Counted from the first letter of the stretch, positions 35,282 to 44,465 are shown. The stretch: 64,000 nucleotides of DNA from Alcanivorax sp. DG881 (GCF_000155615.1 NZ_DS989915.1:2617627-2681626), one strand, 5' to 3'. Translations and numbers: made by a program. Notes: a model not told the origin generated them from the sequence alone.

Positions 35282-35974
35282 TCAGCGTTTGCGCGCCAGT
35301 TTTTCCAGGCTCATCAGGGTATCCAGATAGTTCACGAAGTGTTCCAGATACGCAGGCGACAGCTCGCGCAGGGTTTCGATGGAGCGGGTGACCAGCCGGT
35401 GGGAGTTGAGCGGGCCGGCGTCGCTGGGGGTCTGGGTGATGGCATCGTCGATGCGCTGGCGTGCCCGGTGTGCCTGGCGCTGGTGGCGAAGCTGGCGCAG
35501 GGCGCTCAGCTCCCGCTGCCTGGGCGGCGGGGGAGGGGCGCTGGCGCCATTATCTGCCAGTACCCGGGTTTCCTGTTGTTTCAGCAAGCCTGCCAGGGTG
35601 TTGCCCTCTTCCGGGCTGTCATCCGTTGGTGGGTTGCTATAAGCCTGCTGTAAGGGCGCAAACGGTGACGCTTGTGCCGGCTGGCGCCGCCGTAGCAGGG
35701 AACGGAACTGGCCGGGGTTGTCGGTGGGTTCCCCGGCGCGTTGCAGGGTCTCTTTTGCCTGATGCAGCGCATCTTCGTACTCGGCCAGTTGGGCGGCCAG
35801 TTTGCCCTGTGTGCCGATGGGGGGCTCAGGCAGGGCAGCCAGCCGCTGGGCCAGGCTGTCTAGGTAATGGAACTGCACAGGCTCGAAATGTTCCGCGCCC
35901 TGTTCACGCAGAGCGGTTAGCCGATCCAGCAGGGCGCCGAGTGTGGGCGAGGGCGCGACGTGATCAGGGTGCAT
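35282..35974 (-). CDS. DUF2894 family protein
   Basis: 230 aa, soluble, no signal peptide. Pro/Gln/Arg-rich middle (APPPPPRQREL) between two helical parts; the C-terminal SPAYLEHFVNYLDTLMSLEKL segment is characteristic of DUF2894. Last gene of a four-gene operon; its ATG overlaps the upstream OmpA-family gene by 11 bp. Conserved linkage to a MotA/MotB-like pair suggests a cytosolic accessory or effector of that complex. Function unknown. Confidence 0.8.
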   Translation of the reverse strand: MHPDHVAPSPTLGALLDRLTALREQGAEHFEPVQFHYLDSLAQRLAALPEPPIGTQGKLAAQLAEYEDALHQAKETLQRAGEPTDNPGQFRSLLRRRQPAQASPFAPLQQAYSNPPTDDSPEEGNTLAGLLKQQETRVLADNGASAPPPPPRQRELSALRQLRHQRQAHRARQRIDDAITQTPSDAGPLNSHRLVTRSIETLRELSPAYLEHFVNYLDTLMSLEKLARKR

Positions 35975-36602
35975 CGGCTTCCTCGCTCTGCCTTGGCACC
36001 GTGGTCAGCTCCACCCGGCGGTTACGGGCACGGCTGTCGGCGTCGTCGTTGGGGGCCACCGGCTGGTTGTCGCCGAAGGCGGCGGCGAAAACCTGGTCGG
36101 CCGGCATGCCCTGTTCGATCAGGGTGCGGGTGACAGTAAGTGCTCGCTGGGCGGACAAGCCCCAGTTATCCGCGTAACGGCCGTTGCCCCGGTTGATGGG
36201 CAGGTCGTCGGTGAAGCCGCTGACCATGAGCATGTCGTCATGCTGGCTGAGGAACACCTGTAGCGGTTTGACCAGGTCGCTGAGCAGGGCTTCGCCTTCC
36301 GGTTGCAGCTGGTCGGAGTTGAGCTGGAACAGCACGCTGCCGCTGATGCCGATGCGGCCGTTGTGAAAGGTCACCCGGCCGCTGGCCAACGGGTCGGCCA
36401 GCGCTTCTTCCAGTGCCATGCGGCGCTGTTCTTCGGCCAGCCGTTTGGCTTTTTCCTGCTCCAGGGACTGGCTCAGTTCCAGCTGGATGCCGATCACCCA
36501 CACCAGCAACAGCACCAGAATGCCCACCAGGGCGGCCATCAGATCCGAGAAGATGGCCCAGACCGGCGAGGCCTGGGCATCGCTGTCGTGTAATTCGTCC
36601 AT
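35964..36602 (-). CDS. MotB/TolR-like OmpA-family stator protein
   Basis: 212 aa. A single TM helix (about 17-37, FSDLMAALVGILVLLLVW) carries an Asp (D20) at its start in the WxxFSD context equivalent to the ion-binding Asp of MotB/ZorB. A coiled linker with LEQEKAKRLAEEQRR follows, then an OmpA-like peptidoglycan-binding domain with SVLFQLNSDQLQPEGEALL, GFTDDLPI and NRRVEL. ATG 36602 shares one base with the stop of the MotA-like gene (TGATG); TTG 36605 is less likely. Likely the peptidoglycan anchor of an ion-driven complex with the DUF802 protein. Confidence 0.87.
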   Translation of the reverse strand: MDELHDSDAQASPVWAIFSDLMAALVGILVLLLVWVIGIQLELSQSLEQEKAKRLAEEQRRMALEEALADPLASGRVTFHNGRIGISGSVLFQLNSDQLQPEGEALLSDLVKPLQVFLSQHDDMLMVSGFTDDLPINRGNGRYADNWGLSAQRALTVTRTLIEQGMPADQVFAAAFGDNQPVAPNDDADSRARNRRVELTTVPRQSEEADAP

Positions 36603-38848
36603 CAATTGACCTCGGAAGCCGGGCGCTGGCCATCCTGCGCAGGCGCTTCGCTATGGCGCAGGCTGGTCAGGGCATCGATCACGTCTTTCTGTGAGGCCAT
36701 GCTCAGCTCGATTACCTCGCGGGCCTGCTCCACGTAATAGCCCAGTTGCTCGTCGGCGCGGGCGGACGATTTCTCCAGCGAGGTTTCCACCTGCTGCAGG
36801 TTGTCCAGCAGGGTGTCGTTGGCGCTGCTGAACACCTGCACGGCAGCGGCAAAGGCGTCGCTGAGGCTGGCCACTTCGGCGGCGCTGCCGGTGACGTCGC
36901 CGGCCACCTGATTAAGGCGGCTGGCCTGGTCGCTGACCTGCTGCGAGAAGGTGTCGCTGACCTGGCTGAGCGTCTCGCTGGAGGTGCGGATCAGGGTGTC
37001 GATGGCGTCGCGTTGGGCGCCGGCGGCGGCTTGCTGGCCAGTGAGTAGGGTGTCCAGCTCGGCCATGATGCGGCGGCGCTCTTCCAGCAGTTCGTTATCC
37101 CGCTCGCTGCTATGGGTCATTTCCTCGCGCAGACGGGTGATCACTTCCGCGGCTGCTTTGGGGGTTTCCGAAGCGGTTTCGATAAGGCGAGTCATGGGGG
37201 CTTCCAGGGCGGTGCCCAAGCGGCCCAAATGCTCGGTGACGGTGGCCTCCAGCCCGGCCAGGCGTTCGCTGGCGGCGTCCCCGCGGGCCGCTTCCTGGTC
37301 GCGCAGGGCATTCAACTGTTCACCCAGCTGGGTGATCAGGCTATCCATGCCGGTTTGCTGGCCGCTGAGCAGCCCGGCGGCGCTGTCGCGGAATTCGCTG
37401 TTGTGTTCGTGCAGGGCGCTACGAATCTCGCTGACCAGCGTGGCCACGGTGCGCTGTTGTTCGCCGAGGCCGGTTTGCCAGTGCTGGGCGGCCTGTTCGG
37501 TGCTGGCCTGGAATTGTCCGGCGATGGCGGCAAACTGCTTCTCGCTGTGTTCGGCTACGGCCTGTTGGCTGCTCTGTAGCTGTTCAAGCAGGTCCGCGCC
37601 GCTGGCCCGGTGGGCTTCCAGTCCGGCGTTCCAGTCTTGTAGTGCCTGACGGGTGGCGGCCTGGAATTCACCGGTGATGCTGGCCAGCTGTTGCTCGCTG
37701 GCACTGCCCAGTTGTTGCTGGGTATCGCGGACCTGTTGCAGCAGGGTGTTGCTGTTGTGCTGGAACTGGTCGTGGTGAGCGGCCAGGGAGGTGCTGATGT
37801 CGTTGACCAGCCGGGCGCTGGTTTGCTGGTGCTCGGCGAGGCCGGCGCGCCATTGTTCGGCGGCGTTTTCGGTGGTGTCGCGGAAGCGCTCGGTGAGTGT
37901 GCCGAGCTGCTGTTCGGTGATGGCGTTGAGCTTTTCGTGGGTGCCCTGAACCTGCTCGCTGAGGCTGGCCAGTGACTGGGCCATGATCGGTTGCACACTT
38001 TCCGCCGCCAGGCGGCTGCTGTCGGCGAGGGTGTCACGCAGGGAGTCGCCCACGGAGCGTGCCAGTCCCTGGTATTGCTCCTGGAGTCCGTTGTGGAAGG
38101 CTTGTTGATTGCCGGTGAGCTGCTCGCCCATTTGCTCCATGCGCCCGGTGAGGGTCTGCAGGGCGGTGACCAGTTCCGGGAACACCTGTGACTGACTTTG
38201 CAGGGCGGCGTAGGCGGCTTCACGTTGATGGTTCAGGGAAAAGCGGTACAGCTGGCCATCCACCGCATCATCGAGCTGGCGGGATACGTCCATGCGATCG
38301 CGGCGACACAGGGTGGCGGTGAGCCCCAGCATGGCGGAGGCGGCTACCCCGGCAATGGAGGTGCCGAAGGCCAGGCTCAGGCCGGCGATGGGCGCGGACA
38401 GGGCGCTGCGGATGGCGGTCAGTTCGCTGCTGCCGTCCAGGGCGGTGGCGGCGCCTTTCAGGGTCACGATCATGCCCACAAAGGTGCCGAGCAGGCCGAG
38501 CATCACCAGCAGGCCGGTGAGGTAAGGGGTCAACACCGGGCCGGGCAGGGCGGCGGGATGGCCGTCGACGCGGCGTTGCACGGCATGGCGCAACGTGCCG
38601 GGCAGGTCGGTGAGCCAGCGGGTCAGGGAGTCCCGGCCGGCATCGGGCTCGGGGAGCTGCTGCAGTTGTTGATCCAGCCGGGCGGTGTCGCGGCGATAGC
38701 GCAGCAGTTCCAGAAAGCCGAGCCCGTAGACGGCGGCGATCAGCAGGGTAACGGTGAGGGCCACCGGATTGCGCAAAAAGGTGGCGCCAATCCAGATAAC
38801 GGCCACGGCGCCAAGGGCAAAGGGCAGAGCAAATAAAAAACGTCTCAT
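36602..38848 (-). CDS. DUF802 MotA/TolQ-like channel with very long coiled-coil tail
   Basis: 748 aa. Two N-terminal TM helices (about 5-25 and 30-48), then TM3 (about 107-130, with LGLLGTFVGMIVTLKG) and TM4 (about 150-178, IAGLSLAFGTSIAGVAASAMLGL), the MotA/TolQ/ExbB proton-channel signature. Residues about 200-745 are almost continuous Gln/Ala/Glu-rich coiled coil with about 40-residue periodic units (EQWRAGLAEHQQ, QDWNAGLEAHRA, QHWQTGLGEQQR). With the downstream MotB-like protein it should form a stator-like motor with a long cytoplasmic tail. It overlaps both neighbours (4 bp and 1 bp). Confidence 0.87.
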   Translation of the reverse strand: MRRFLFALPFALGAVAVIWIGATFLRNPVALTVTLLIAAVYGLGFLELLRYRRDTARLDQQLQQLPEPDAGRDSLTRWLTDLPGTLRHAVQRRVDGHPAALPGPVLTPYLTGLLVMLGLLGTFVGMIVTLKGAATALDGSSELTAIRSALSAPIAGLSLAFGTSIAGVAASAMLGLTATLCRRDRMDVSRQLDDAVDGQLYRFSLNHQREAAYAALQSQSQVFPELVTALQTLTGRMEQMGEQLTGNQQAFHNGLQEQYQGLARSVGDSLRDTLADSSRLAAESVQPIMAQSLASLSEQVQGTHEKLNAITEQQLGTLTERFRDTTENAAEQWRAGLAEHQQTSARLVNDISTSLAAHHDQFQHNSNTLLQQVRDTQQQLGSASEQQLASITGEFQAATRQALQDWNAGLEAHRASGADLLEQLQSSQQAVAEHSEKQFAAIAGQFQASTEQAAQHWQTGLGEQQRTVATLVSEIRSALHEHNSEFRDSAAGLLSGQQTGMDSLITQLGEQLNALRDQEAARGDAASERLAGLEATVTEHLGRLGTALEAPMTRLIETASETPKAAAEVITRLREEMTHSSERDNELLEERRRIMAELDTLLTGQQAAAGAQRDAIDTLIRTSSETLSQVSDTFSQQVSDQASRLNQVAGDVTGSAAEVASLSDAFAAAVQVFSSANDTLLDNLQQVETSLEKSSARADEQLGYYVEQAREVIELSMASQKDVIDALTSLRHSEAPAQDGQRPASEVN

Positions 38849-39648
38849 GGGGTGGTGCTTTCCTTGTGATCAATGTCGGCGAACGTGGAGCCGGTGGTTG
38901 CGTCGCAGGACGCGGCGGTGGCTGCGCCCAGCAGGCCCAGAATGGGCTCCTGGCGGGCGTCCAGTTCAGCCAGCAACAGCATTTGAATTTCCTGACAGAA
39001 CTGCGCTAGCCAGCCGTTGGCGGCCATCCAGTCCTGCGGTGGTGTGTGTTGGCCCTGCTGCCAGAGCGTGCGGTAACGCTTTTCCAGAAAGGCGGGCAGG
39101 GCGGTAAAGCAGCGGCGAACGTAGGCCGAGAGGCTGTGCTCGAACACCGCATCCAGCTCGGCCAGCCGTGCCAGCTCGGCACTGTGTGCGGTGAGCTGGC
39201 GGCGGGCGCGCAGGCGCAGGTTGGTCAGTGCGGCGATCATTTGCCGCTGGTGGGCCTGGTGGAAGCGTTCGTAGGGGCCAAAGCTGGGGCGCTTGTCTGC
39301 CGGGGCGTCGAGATCGACGGTGGGCAGGCTGATCACCGAAGCCGCCTGTTTGCCGGCGAAGCTGTGGCTCAGGTTCTCCAGCAGGGTGTTACGGGTTTTC
39401 AGCAGGTCGGCCTGCAGGGTGTCGGTGATATCGTCCCGGGGGGTAAACGGGCCGTTGGGACGGTGCTGGGTGGCGGCATCCAGGGCAATGGTGTCGGACA
39501 GGTCAAACAGGCGTCCCAGCCGTTCGGCAAAACAGGGGTGAGAGGACGCGGCGGCTTTCGGGTCCAGGCTGGCGAGCAGCTGTACCAGCCGGCTGCCGGC
39601 GGGGCCGGTTTGCGCGGGTGTTTGCGTCCTATGCATACTGTTGTCCAT
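38845..39648 (-). CDS. DUF3348 family protein
   Basis: 267 aa from ATG 39648; ATG 39636 is an alternative, and the open frame further upstream overlaps a divergent gene and is unlikely. Soluble, mostly alpha-helical; conserved segments include SRLVQLLASLD near the start, SFGPYERFHQAHQRQM and FLEKRYRTLWQQ. First gene of the operon; its TGA overlaps the DUF802 start (ATGA). No catalytic motif is seen. Probably a cytoplasmic component acting with the coiled-coil tail. Function unknown. Confidence 0.82.
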   Translation of the reverse strand: MDNSMHRTQTPAQTGPAGSRLVQLLASLDPKAAASSHPCFAERLGRLFDLSDTIALDAATQHRPNGPFTPRDDITDTLQADLLKTRNTLLENLSHSFAGKQAASVISLPTVDLDAPADKRPSFGPYERFHQAHQRQMIAALTNLRLRARRQLTAHSAELARLAELDAVFEHSLSAYVRRCFTALPAFLEKRYRTLWQQGQHTPPQDWMAANGWLAQFCQEIQMLLLAELDARQEPILGLLGAATAASCDATTGSTFADIDHKESTTP

Positions 39649-39886
39649 GGCGACTGCAGGTACTGTAAAAACGGGCTTGTCGGTGGCCGCAGCGAGGCGC
39701 TGCCTGTGCCGATTGGAATGGATCGGTGGGCCAGCCGCCCATTCTAATCGGGAAAGGCCGGCGATGATAATGCGCTGGTCGGTTGAGAGATGAGTTGCGA
39801 AATCCGTCGTAGACTGGGGGCAGGGCGGAGAGAGGTGACGAGCGCCTCTGCCAAAACCGATGAATCGACAAGCAAAGGAGTGTGAT

Positions 39887-40132
39887 ATGAAGGCAATGAC
39901 GACGGCGATGCCTGCCCTGCTGCTGGTAGCGGGACTACTCAGCGGCTGCGAGCCGGACAAGGTGGCAGGTGGTGACCGTGATCGTTTCGGCTGCCTGCCT
40001 TCTGCGGGTTATCAGTGGTGCCCGGCTACCGGGGCCTGTGAGCGCCCGTGGGAACTGGCTGAGGCCCGCGGCTTCGACAATACCCAGGCCGGGTTCGAGG
40101 CGTTTTGCACCGATTCGGCAACAGACCAGTAA
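39887..40132 (+). CDS. Small Cys-rich lipoprotein
   Basis: 81 aa. Signal peptide with lipobox LLSGC, then a short domain GCLPSAGYQWCPATGACERPWE. This YxWC-x(6)-C-x-RPWE pattern recurs in small bacterial envelope lipoproteins and probably forms a disulfide knot. AAAGGAG precedes ATG 39887. Divergent from the DUF3348 operon, and 13 bp upstream of the DinB gene, with which it may be co-transcribed. Function unknown. Confidence 0.78.
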   Translation: MKAMTTAMPALLLVAGLLSGCEPDKVAGGDRDRFGCLPSAGYQWCPATGACERPWELAEARGFDNTQAGFEAFCTDSATDQ

Positions 40133-40145
40133 AACGCAGGGTGTC

Positions 40146-40685
40146 ATGAGTGAGTTGAGCGCCATCCGCATGCTGGCGGACTATAACCAATGGATGAACG
40201 GGCGCCTCTATGAGGCCACCGCCACCCTGCCTGAGGCCGTGCGCCAGGAAGACCGGGGCGCTTTTTTCGGTTCCATTGAGAACACGCTGAATCATTTGCT
40301 GGTGGCGGACACGCTGTGGTTGAAGCGGTTTGCGGTGCATCCTGCGTGTATCGACAGCCTTGCGCCGATCACCCTGCTGCCCACACCGCCGGCGCTGGAT
40401 GCCCCCGTGCGGGAGACCTTTGCCGAACTGCATTTGCACCGGCTATGGCTGGATCAACAAATAGTGGATTGGTGTGGCGATTTACGTGACGCCGATCTGG
40501 ATTACCTGCTGTCGTATCGTAACAGCAAGGGTGTTGCGGCGCGGCGACGGTTCGGTAGCTTGCTGACGCATTTTTTCAATCATCAGACTCATCACCGCGG
40601 GCAGGTGACCACGTTGCTGTCGCAAGCGGGTGTGGATGTTGGCGTGACGGACTTGCTGGTGCGTATTCCGGATGAGTTGCAGTGA
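40146..40685 (+). CDS. DinB family protein (putative metal-dependent hydrolase)
   Basis: 179 aa from ATG 40146. Four-helix DinB fold with the metal-binding His set: NHLL (about residue 52), and HFFNHQTHHRGQ near 140-151. Opening ADYNQWMNGRLYEA is typical. Family members include thiol-dependent enzymes (mycothiol/bacillithiol/glutathione transferases); the substrate here is unknown. The longer frame to 39969 overlaps the lipoprotein and is not supported. Confidence 0.87.
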   Translation: MSELSAIRMLADYNQWMNGRLYEATATLPEAVRQEDRGAFFGSIENTLNHLLVADTLWLKRFAVHPACIDSLAPITLLPTPPALDAPVRETFAELHLHRLWLDQQIVDWCGDLRDADLDYLLSYRNSKGVAARRRFGSLLTHFFNHQTHHRGQVTTLLSQAGVDVGVTDLLVRIPDELQ

Positions 40686-40690
40686 ACAAA

Positions 40691-40731
40691 AAAGCTGACG
40701 ACGCTAACCCGTAGCGGGTTGCTACAGGTCA
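40691..40731 (-). terminator. Terminator of phospholipase D gene (minus strand)
   Basis: On the minus strand GCTGAC ... GTCAGC enclosing AACCCGCTACGGGTT, followed by TTTTTT. It begins just after the stop of the minus-strand gene and may also end the DinB transcript. Confidence 0.75.
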
Positions 40732-40734
40732 GCG

Positions 40735-42303
40735 TCAAATTTGCGATTCAATGGGCAGCCACGACAGCATCCACACCTTCATGCGTTGCCAGCGGGACGT
40801 CTCAGGGTCGTGGTCCAGGGTCAGTGGGGTGTGGTCGTCTGCATCTCTCGCCTGCCATTGCAGTTCTCCCTCGTCATCAAGGCTGACATGCCACGCTGAA
40901 TCGTCGCTGACCCAGCTGGCAAACAGCTGGCTGAGTTGTTGATTCAGTGATTCGCTTTCAATCAATAAACCAACTTCTGTATTTTGCAAAATCGAGCGGC
41001 CGTCCAGGTTCACGGAGCCGATGAAGGTGCGGTCGTCATCAATCACAAAGGTTTTGGCGTGCAGGCTGGCGCGGGATTTTCCCTTGAACCAGTGAATGCG
41101 TTCCTGTTGCCCGGCTTCGGCGCGAAGCTCCCACAGGGTGATGCCATTTTCCAGTAGCGGTTTGCGGTAATTCACATAACCACTGTGCACGATGGCCACG
41201 TCGGTGGTGCTGAGTGAGTTGGTAAGAATGCCAATGTTTACGCCGCGTTCAGACAGTGCCGAGAACAATGCCACTCCGGCATCGCCGGGTACAAAATACG
41301 CCGAACTGATCTGCAGTCGTTGCCGGGCGCTTTCGAGAATGGTCTTGAGAGAGGCGCCCAGATAGTCATCGCGGCTCAGTGTGTCGCGGGCGGTGGCTTT
41401 TTCCGGTGGGTCGGCATAGAGGGTAGCCTGCCCCCAGTCCAGTGGCACTTTCCCTTCCACAAGCCGGCGGCCCAGGCTGGAGCCGGAGAGGGCGCTGGCA
41501 AATTCGCTGTTCTTTTGTTCATCCAGAAAGCGGAGCAGCGTGCGTTGCAGGGTGGGCAGGTCCATGTCTGCATCGTCGGCATCAAGAACGCGATTGATCG
41601 GCACCGAGGCGGGCGTGTTCCAGTACTGATCAAAACTGGCAACACCGTCAGGGACAATCTTGCCCACGGCCATCACATCCACATCCTGAAAATCCACATT
41701 GGTATTGGAAAAATACTCGTCGCCCAGATTGCGCCCGCCAGTGATCATGACGCTGCCGTCTGCCACCATCAATTTGTTATGCATGCGGTGGTTGGTGCGC
41801 CCGAAGTGTCTGGCCATTTGAAACGCCCGGCTAATGCCGCTGCGGGCAGCAACCGGGTTGAAAATGCGGATATGAATGTTGGGATGTTGTTCGAGGGTGG
41901 CAACGAGGGGCTCTGCCACACGCGTGCCCAGATCGTCGACCAGAAGACGTACCCGAACACCCCGATCTGCTGCTTCCAGCAATTTTGCGACAATGATGCG
42001 CGACGAGGTGTCGTCGGAAACAATATAGTACTGCAGATCCAGCGAGGACTGGGCCACTTCGATCAGGGCAACGCGTGCCACAAAGGCGGACAGCCCTTCG
42101 TGCAACAGGTAAAAGCCGGATTGATCTTCATGCTCGGGGTTTGCGTGAAGTTGTTCCAGGCCTGCGGCGATAGGCCCCTCCGCTGGGCTGGGCAGGGCGG
42201 TGCTGGCAGGGCGGCTGCCTGGGTCATAGCCGGGCTGTGCCTGGCAGGCGGTGGAGAGCAGGGTGATCAGTAATAGCCCGATCAGGGGTGGCATATGAGG
42301 CAT
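40735..42303 (-). CDS. Phospholipase D / cardiolipin synthase-like lipoprotein
   Basis: 522 aa. Lipobox LLSTAC near residue 20, then two HKD catalytic motifs: HNKLMVADGS (about 174) and HAKTFVIDDD (about 417), each followed by GGRN or GSVNLDGRS. The layout matches YmdC/ClsC-like and periplasmic PLD enzymes, which transfer phosphatidyl groups or hydrolyse phospholipids; the lipid anchor places it in the periplasm. Starts at ATG 42303 or 42294. Divergent from the BamA-like gene 83 bp away. Confidence 0.87.
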   Translation of the reverse strand: MPHMPPLIGLLLITLLSTACQAQPGYDPGSRPASTALPSPAEGPIAAGLEQLHANPEHEDQSGFYLLHEGLSAFVARVALIEVAQSSLDLQYYIVSDDTSSRIIVAKLLEAADRGVRVRLLVDDLGTRVAEPLVATLEQHPNIHIRIFNPVAARSGISRAFQMARHFGRTNHRMHNKLMVADGSVMITGGRNLGDEYFSNTNVDFQDVDVMAVGKIVPDGVASFDQYWNTPASVPINRVLDADDADMDLPTLQRTLLRFLDEQKNSEFASALSGSSLGRRLVEGKVPLDWGQATLYADPPEKATARDTLSRDDYLGASLKTILESARQRLQISSAYFVPGDAGVALFSALSERGVNIGILTNSLSTTDVAIVHSGYVNYRKPLLENGITLWELRAEAGQQERIHWFKGKSRASLHAKTFVIDDDRTFIGSVNLDGRSILQNTEVGLLIESESLNQQLSQLFASWVSDDSAWHVSLDDEGELQWQARDADDHTPLTLDHDPETSRWQRMKVWMLSWLPIESQI

Positions 42304-42386
42304 GGTGGAGTCATCGCAGCAAGTCTGCGATTATCAAAGCGCAACAGCGCAATAATTTCAAACTGAACGCAAACAGGGAACGGGCC

Positions 42387-43574
42387 ATGTTGAAGCGAGG
42401 GATGCTGGCGATAGTTGCAGGTCTGATGACGGGAACGGTCCAGGCCGATTTCTTTCAGGATTACATGATCGACCCGGAAGACGGCATGCTGGATGGTAGC
42501 CGTTATCTTTCCGAGGTGCCCCAGGGGTTCTTGCCGATTCCGATGATTATCACCGAACCTGCAGTGGGCGCGGGCCTGGGCATGGGCGCGATTTTTTTCC
42601 ACGAAAGTGAAGAGCAGAAAAAGCAGCGGGTGTCTGGTAACAGTCCGGCCATTTTGCCGAATAACATCAGTGTGGTGGGGCTGGGTGCCACGGAAAATGG
42701 AACGCGCGCGGCGGGGCTGGGGCACATGGGCTTCTGGCATAATGACCGCATTCGCTATCGCGGCTTTGCCTTGTTCCCTGATTTGAATCTGGATTTTTAT
42801 TCATTGGGCGGGCGTGACCTCCGTGACCCTGTCGAGCTGAATGTGAAAGGGCCAGCGGCGGTCCAGGAGTTGAAGTTCAGGCTCGGCGCAAGCCGCTGGA
42901 TGTTGGGGGCAAGGCAGGTTTACCGGCAGGTTGAGCTGTCTCTTGAGGAAGATATTTCATTACCCAACCCGCGCCTGGAGCAAGCGGTGAATACCTTTTT
43001 GCGCAACAATCTGGGGGATAAGATTCATACCTCCGGGTTGGGTGTGCTGGCGGAATACGATAGCCGGGATAACCCTCTGGCCCCCCAGTCCGGGCTCTAC
43101 TATGCCGGTAATTACGTGTGGTACGGGGACAGTGTTGGCAGTGATATCAACTTTGGCAGCTATACGCTGGAGGGTCTGAATTACTGGAATGCCAACGAGC
43201 ATTTCAATTTTGCCCTGCGCCTTCAGTATGACGGTGTCGATGTGAGCGACAGTACCCGATTGCCACCTTATGTGTTGCCTTATGTGGATATGCGCGGCAT
43301 TCCGGCGGTGCGCTATCAGGGTAAGGCGGTCGCGGTGGCAGAAGTGGAGGCGATCTGGAAAGCCAGTCCCCGTTGGCGGTTCAACTTTTTCGGTGGCGGT
43401 GGACGTGCCGCAGAAAGCTTTTCGGATTTGTCAGACGCCGAGGTGGCCAACAGCTACGGTACCGGGTTTCGCTATCTGATTGCTCGCCGGTACGGGATGA
43501 CAATGGGGGTGGATATTGCCCGGGGGCCAGAGGAGACCGCCTGGTATATTCAGGCGGGGTCCAGCTGGCGCTGA
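42387..43574 (+). CDS. BamA/TamA-like outer-membrane beta-barrel protein
   Basis: 395 aa from ATG 42387; the longer frame overlaps the divergent gene. Signal peptide cleaved after VQA (about residue 19). The C-terminal half has the surface-antigen barrel pattern: LAEYDSRDNPLAPQSGLYY, EHFNFALRLQYDG and RYLIARRYGMTMGVDIARG. No POTRA domains are evident, and the sequence ends in SSWR rather than a terminal Phe. Members of this group are found alone near lipid or patatin genes; the adjacent PLD lipoprotein may be functionally related. Confidence 0.8.
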   Translation: MLKRGMLAIVAGLMTGTVQADFFQDYMIDPEDGMLDGSRYLSEVPQGFLPIPMIITEPAVGAGLGMGAIFFHESEEQKKQRVSGNSPAILPNNISVVGLGATENGTRAAGLGHMGFWHNDRIRYRGFALFPDLNLDFYSLGGRDLRDPVELNVKGPAAVQELKFRLGASRWMLGARQVYRQVELSLEEDISLPNPRLEQAVNTFLRNNLGDKIHTSGLGVLAEYDSRDNPLAPQSGLYYAGNYVWYGDSVGSDINFGSYTLEGLNYWNANEHFNFALRLQYDGVDVSDSTRLPPYVLPYVDMRGIPAVRYQGKAVAVAEVEAIWKASPRWRFNFFGGGGRAAESFSDLSDAEVANSYGTGFRYLIARRYGMTMGVDIARGPEETAWYIQAGSSWR

Positions 43575-43883
43575 TCAGTCTTCTTTTTCGTCCATGTTTT
43601 TGGCTGCGGTGCGGGCATCTTCCAGCGCCGCAAACTGTTCGGAGATCAGCGCACCCACTTCCTGATTCACCTTGCGAATGGTGTCGTACACCAGGCCAAT
43701 GGTTTTGCGCTGTTTTTCTTTCAGTGCCGGGGCCTTGTCTTCAAAGAGGCCCAGCTTCTCCAGCGCGTCAAACGGTAGCCCGGCAATATGCTGGTGCACG
43801 TCTTCCACGGTGGTAGCGCCATCTTCAATGGCTTCCTGAATCATGTCCTTGAGCAGCTCTGCTCGTTCTGCTGTTTTTTTCAT
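43575..43883 (-). CDS. Hypothetical alpha-helical protein
   Basis: 102 aa, charged and helical, no TM segment. The sequence ELLKDMIQEAIEDGATTVEDVHQ followed by IAGLPFDALEKLGLFED and KVNQEVGALISEQFAALED is phasin- or polyhydroxyalkanoate-granule-like in style, but I cannot assign it. It abuts the convergent barrel gene with no gap. Confidence 0.65.
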   Translation of the reverse strand: MKKTAERAELLKDMIQEAIEDGATTVEDVHQHIAGLPFDALEKLGLFEDKAPALKEKQRKTIGLVYDTIRKVNQEVGALISEQFAALEDARTAAKNMDEKED

Positions 43884-44104
43884 TGTTGGCCTGCATGGTC
43901 AATCGGGTAAGGGACTGTTCCGCAATGTAGCGGAAACCTTTAACAACGACCATAACCATTATGGGCCCCGGGAACACGTATTGATGCCCGATTGTCTGAC
44001 CGTCTGTACCGTTGCCGGTGACAGACTTGACCCTGTTCAATAAATGGGGCCACTCTGAAACCGGGTTCACCTGTGAATCCCTGATCGAACAAGGAGTTGC
44101 GATT

Positions 44105-44380
44105 ATGGAAACCGGTAAACAAATGATTGCCGATATCAAAGGCAAGCTGGATGAACTGGAAGCCGAGCTGGATCAACTGGAAAAGCAGGGGGCTGGAGAC
44201 CGCAGCACCGAAGCGGAGCGACATCAGCTGGCTTTGCAGGATGTGCTGACAGAATTGCAGCAACGCATTGATGAGTACCATGAACTGACCGGGGCAGACA
44301 GCGTGGATGGCCAGGCTAACTGGCACCAGCTGGACAAGGACCTGAAGGATCTGGACAGCGATCTTTACGGCGCCAACTGA
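44105..44380 (+). CDS. Hypothetical small coiled-coil protein
   Basis: 91 aa from ATG 44105 (AAGGAG 8 nt upstream). Highly charged heptad pattern (IKGKLDELEAELDQLEKQG, LQDVLTELQQRIDEY). No TM helix or Cys. Family not recognised. Followed after about 85 bp by a membrane protein gene. Confidence 0.7.
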   Translation: METGKQMIADIKGKLDELEAELDQLEKQGAGDRSTEAERHQLALQDVLTELQQRIDEYHELTGADSVDGQANWHQLDKDLKDLDSDLYGAN

Positions 44381-44465
44381 TTCGATGACCGCCTATTAGC
44401 CCTCGGGGGCCGGGGGCTTTTTCGGTATGCTTCTGTCTGGTTTTTCCAGGGACGGGAGTCACTCT

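Noticed and set aside
35282..39648. Zorya (ZorAB) defence system proper
   Set aside because: Stator pair is similar in plan, but no ZorC, ZorD (helicase/nuclease) or ZorE genes are adjacent; DUF3348 and DUF2894 show no nuclease motif. Treated as a distinct system.
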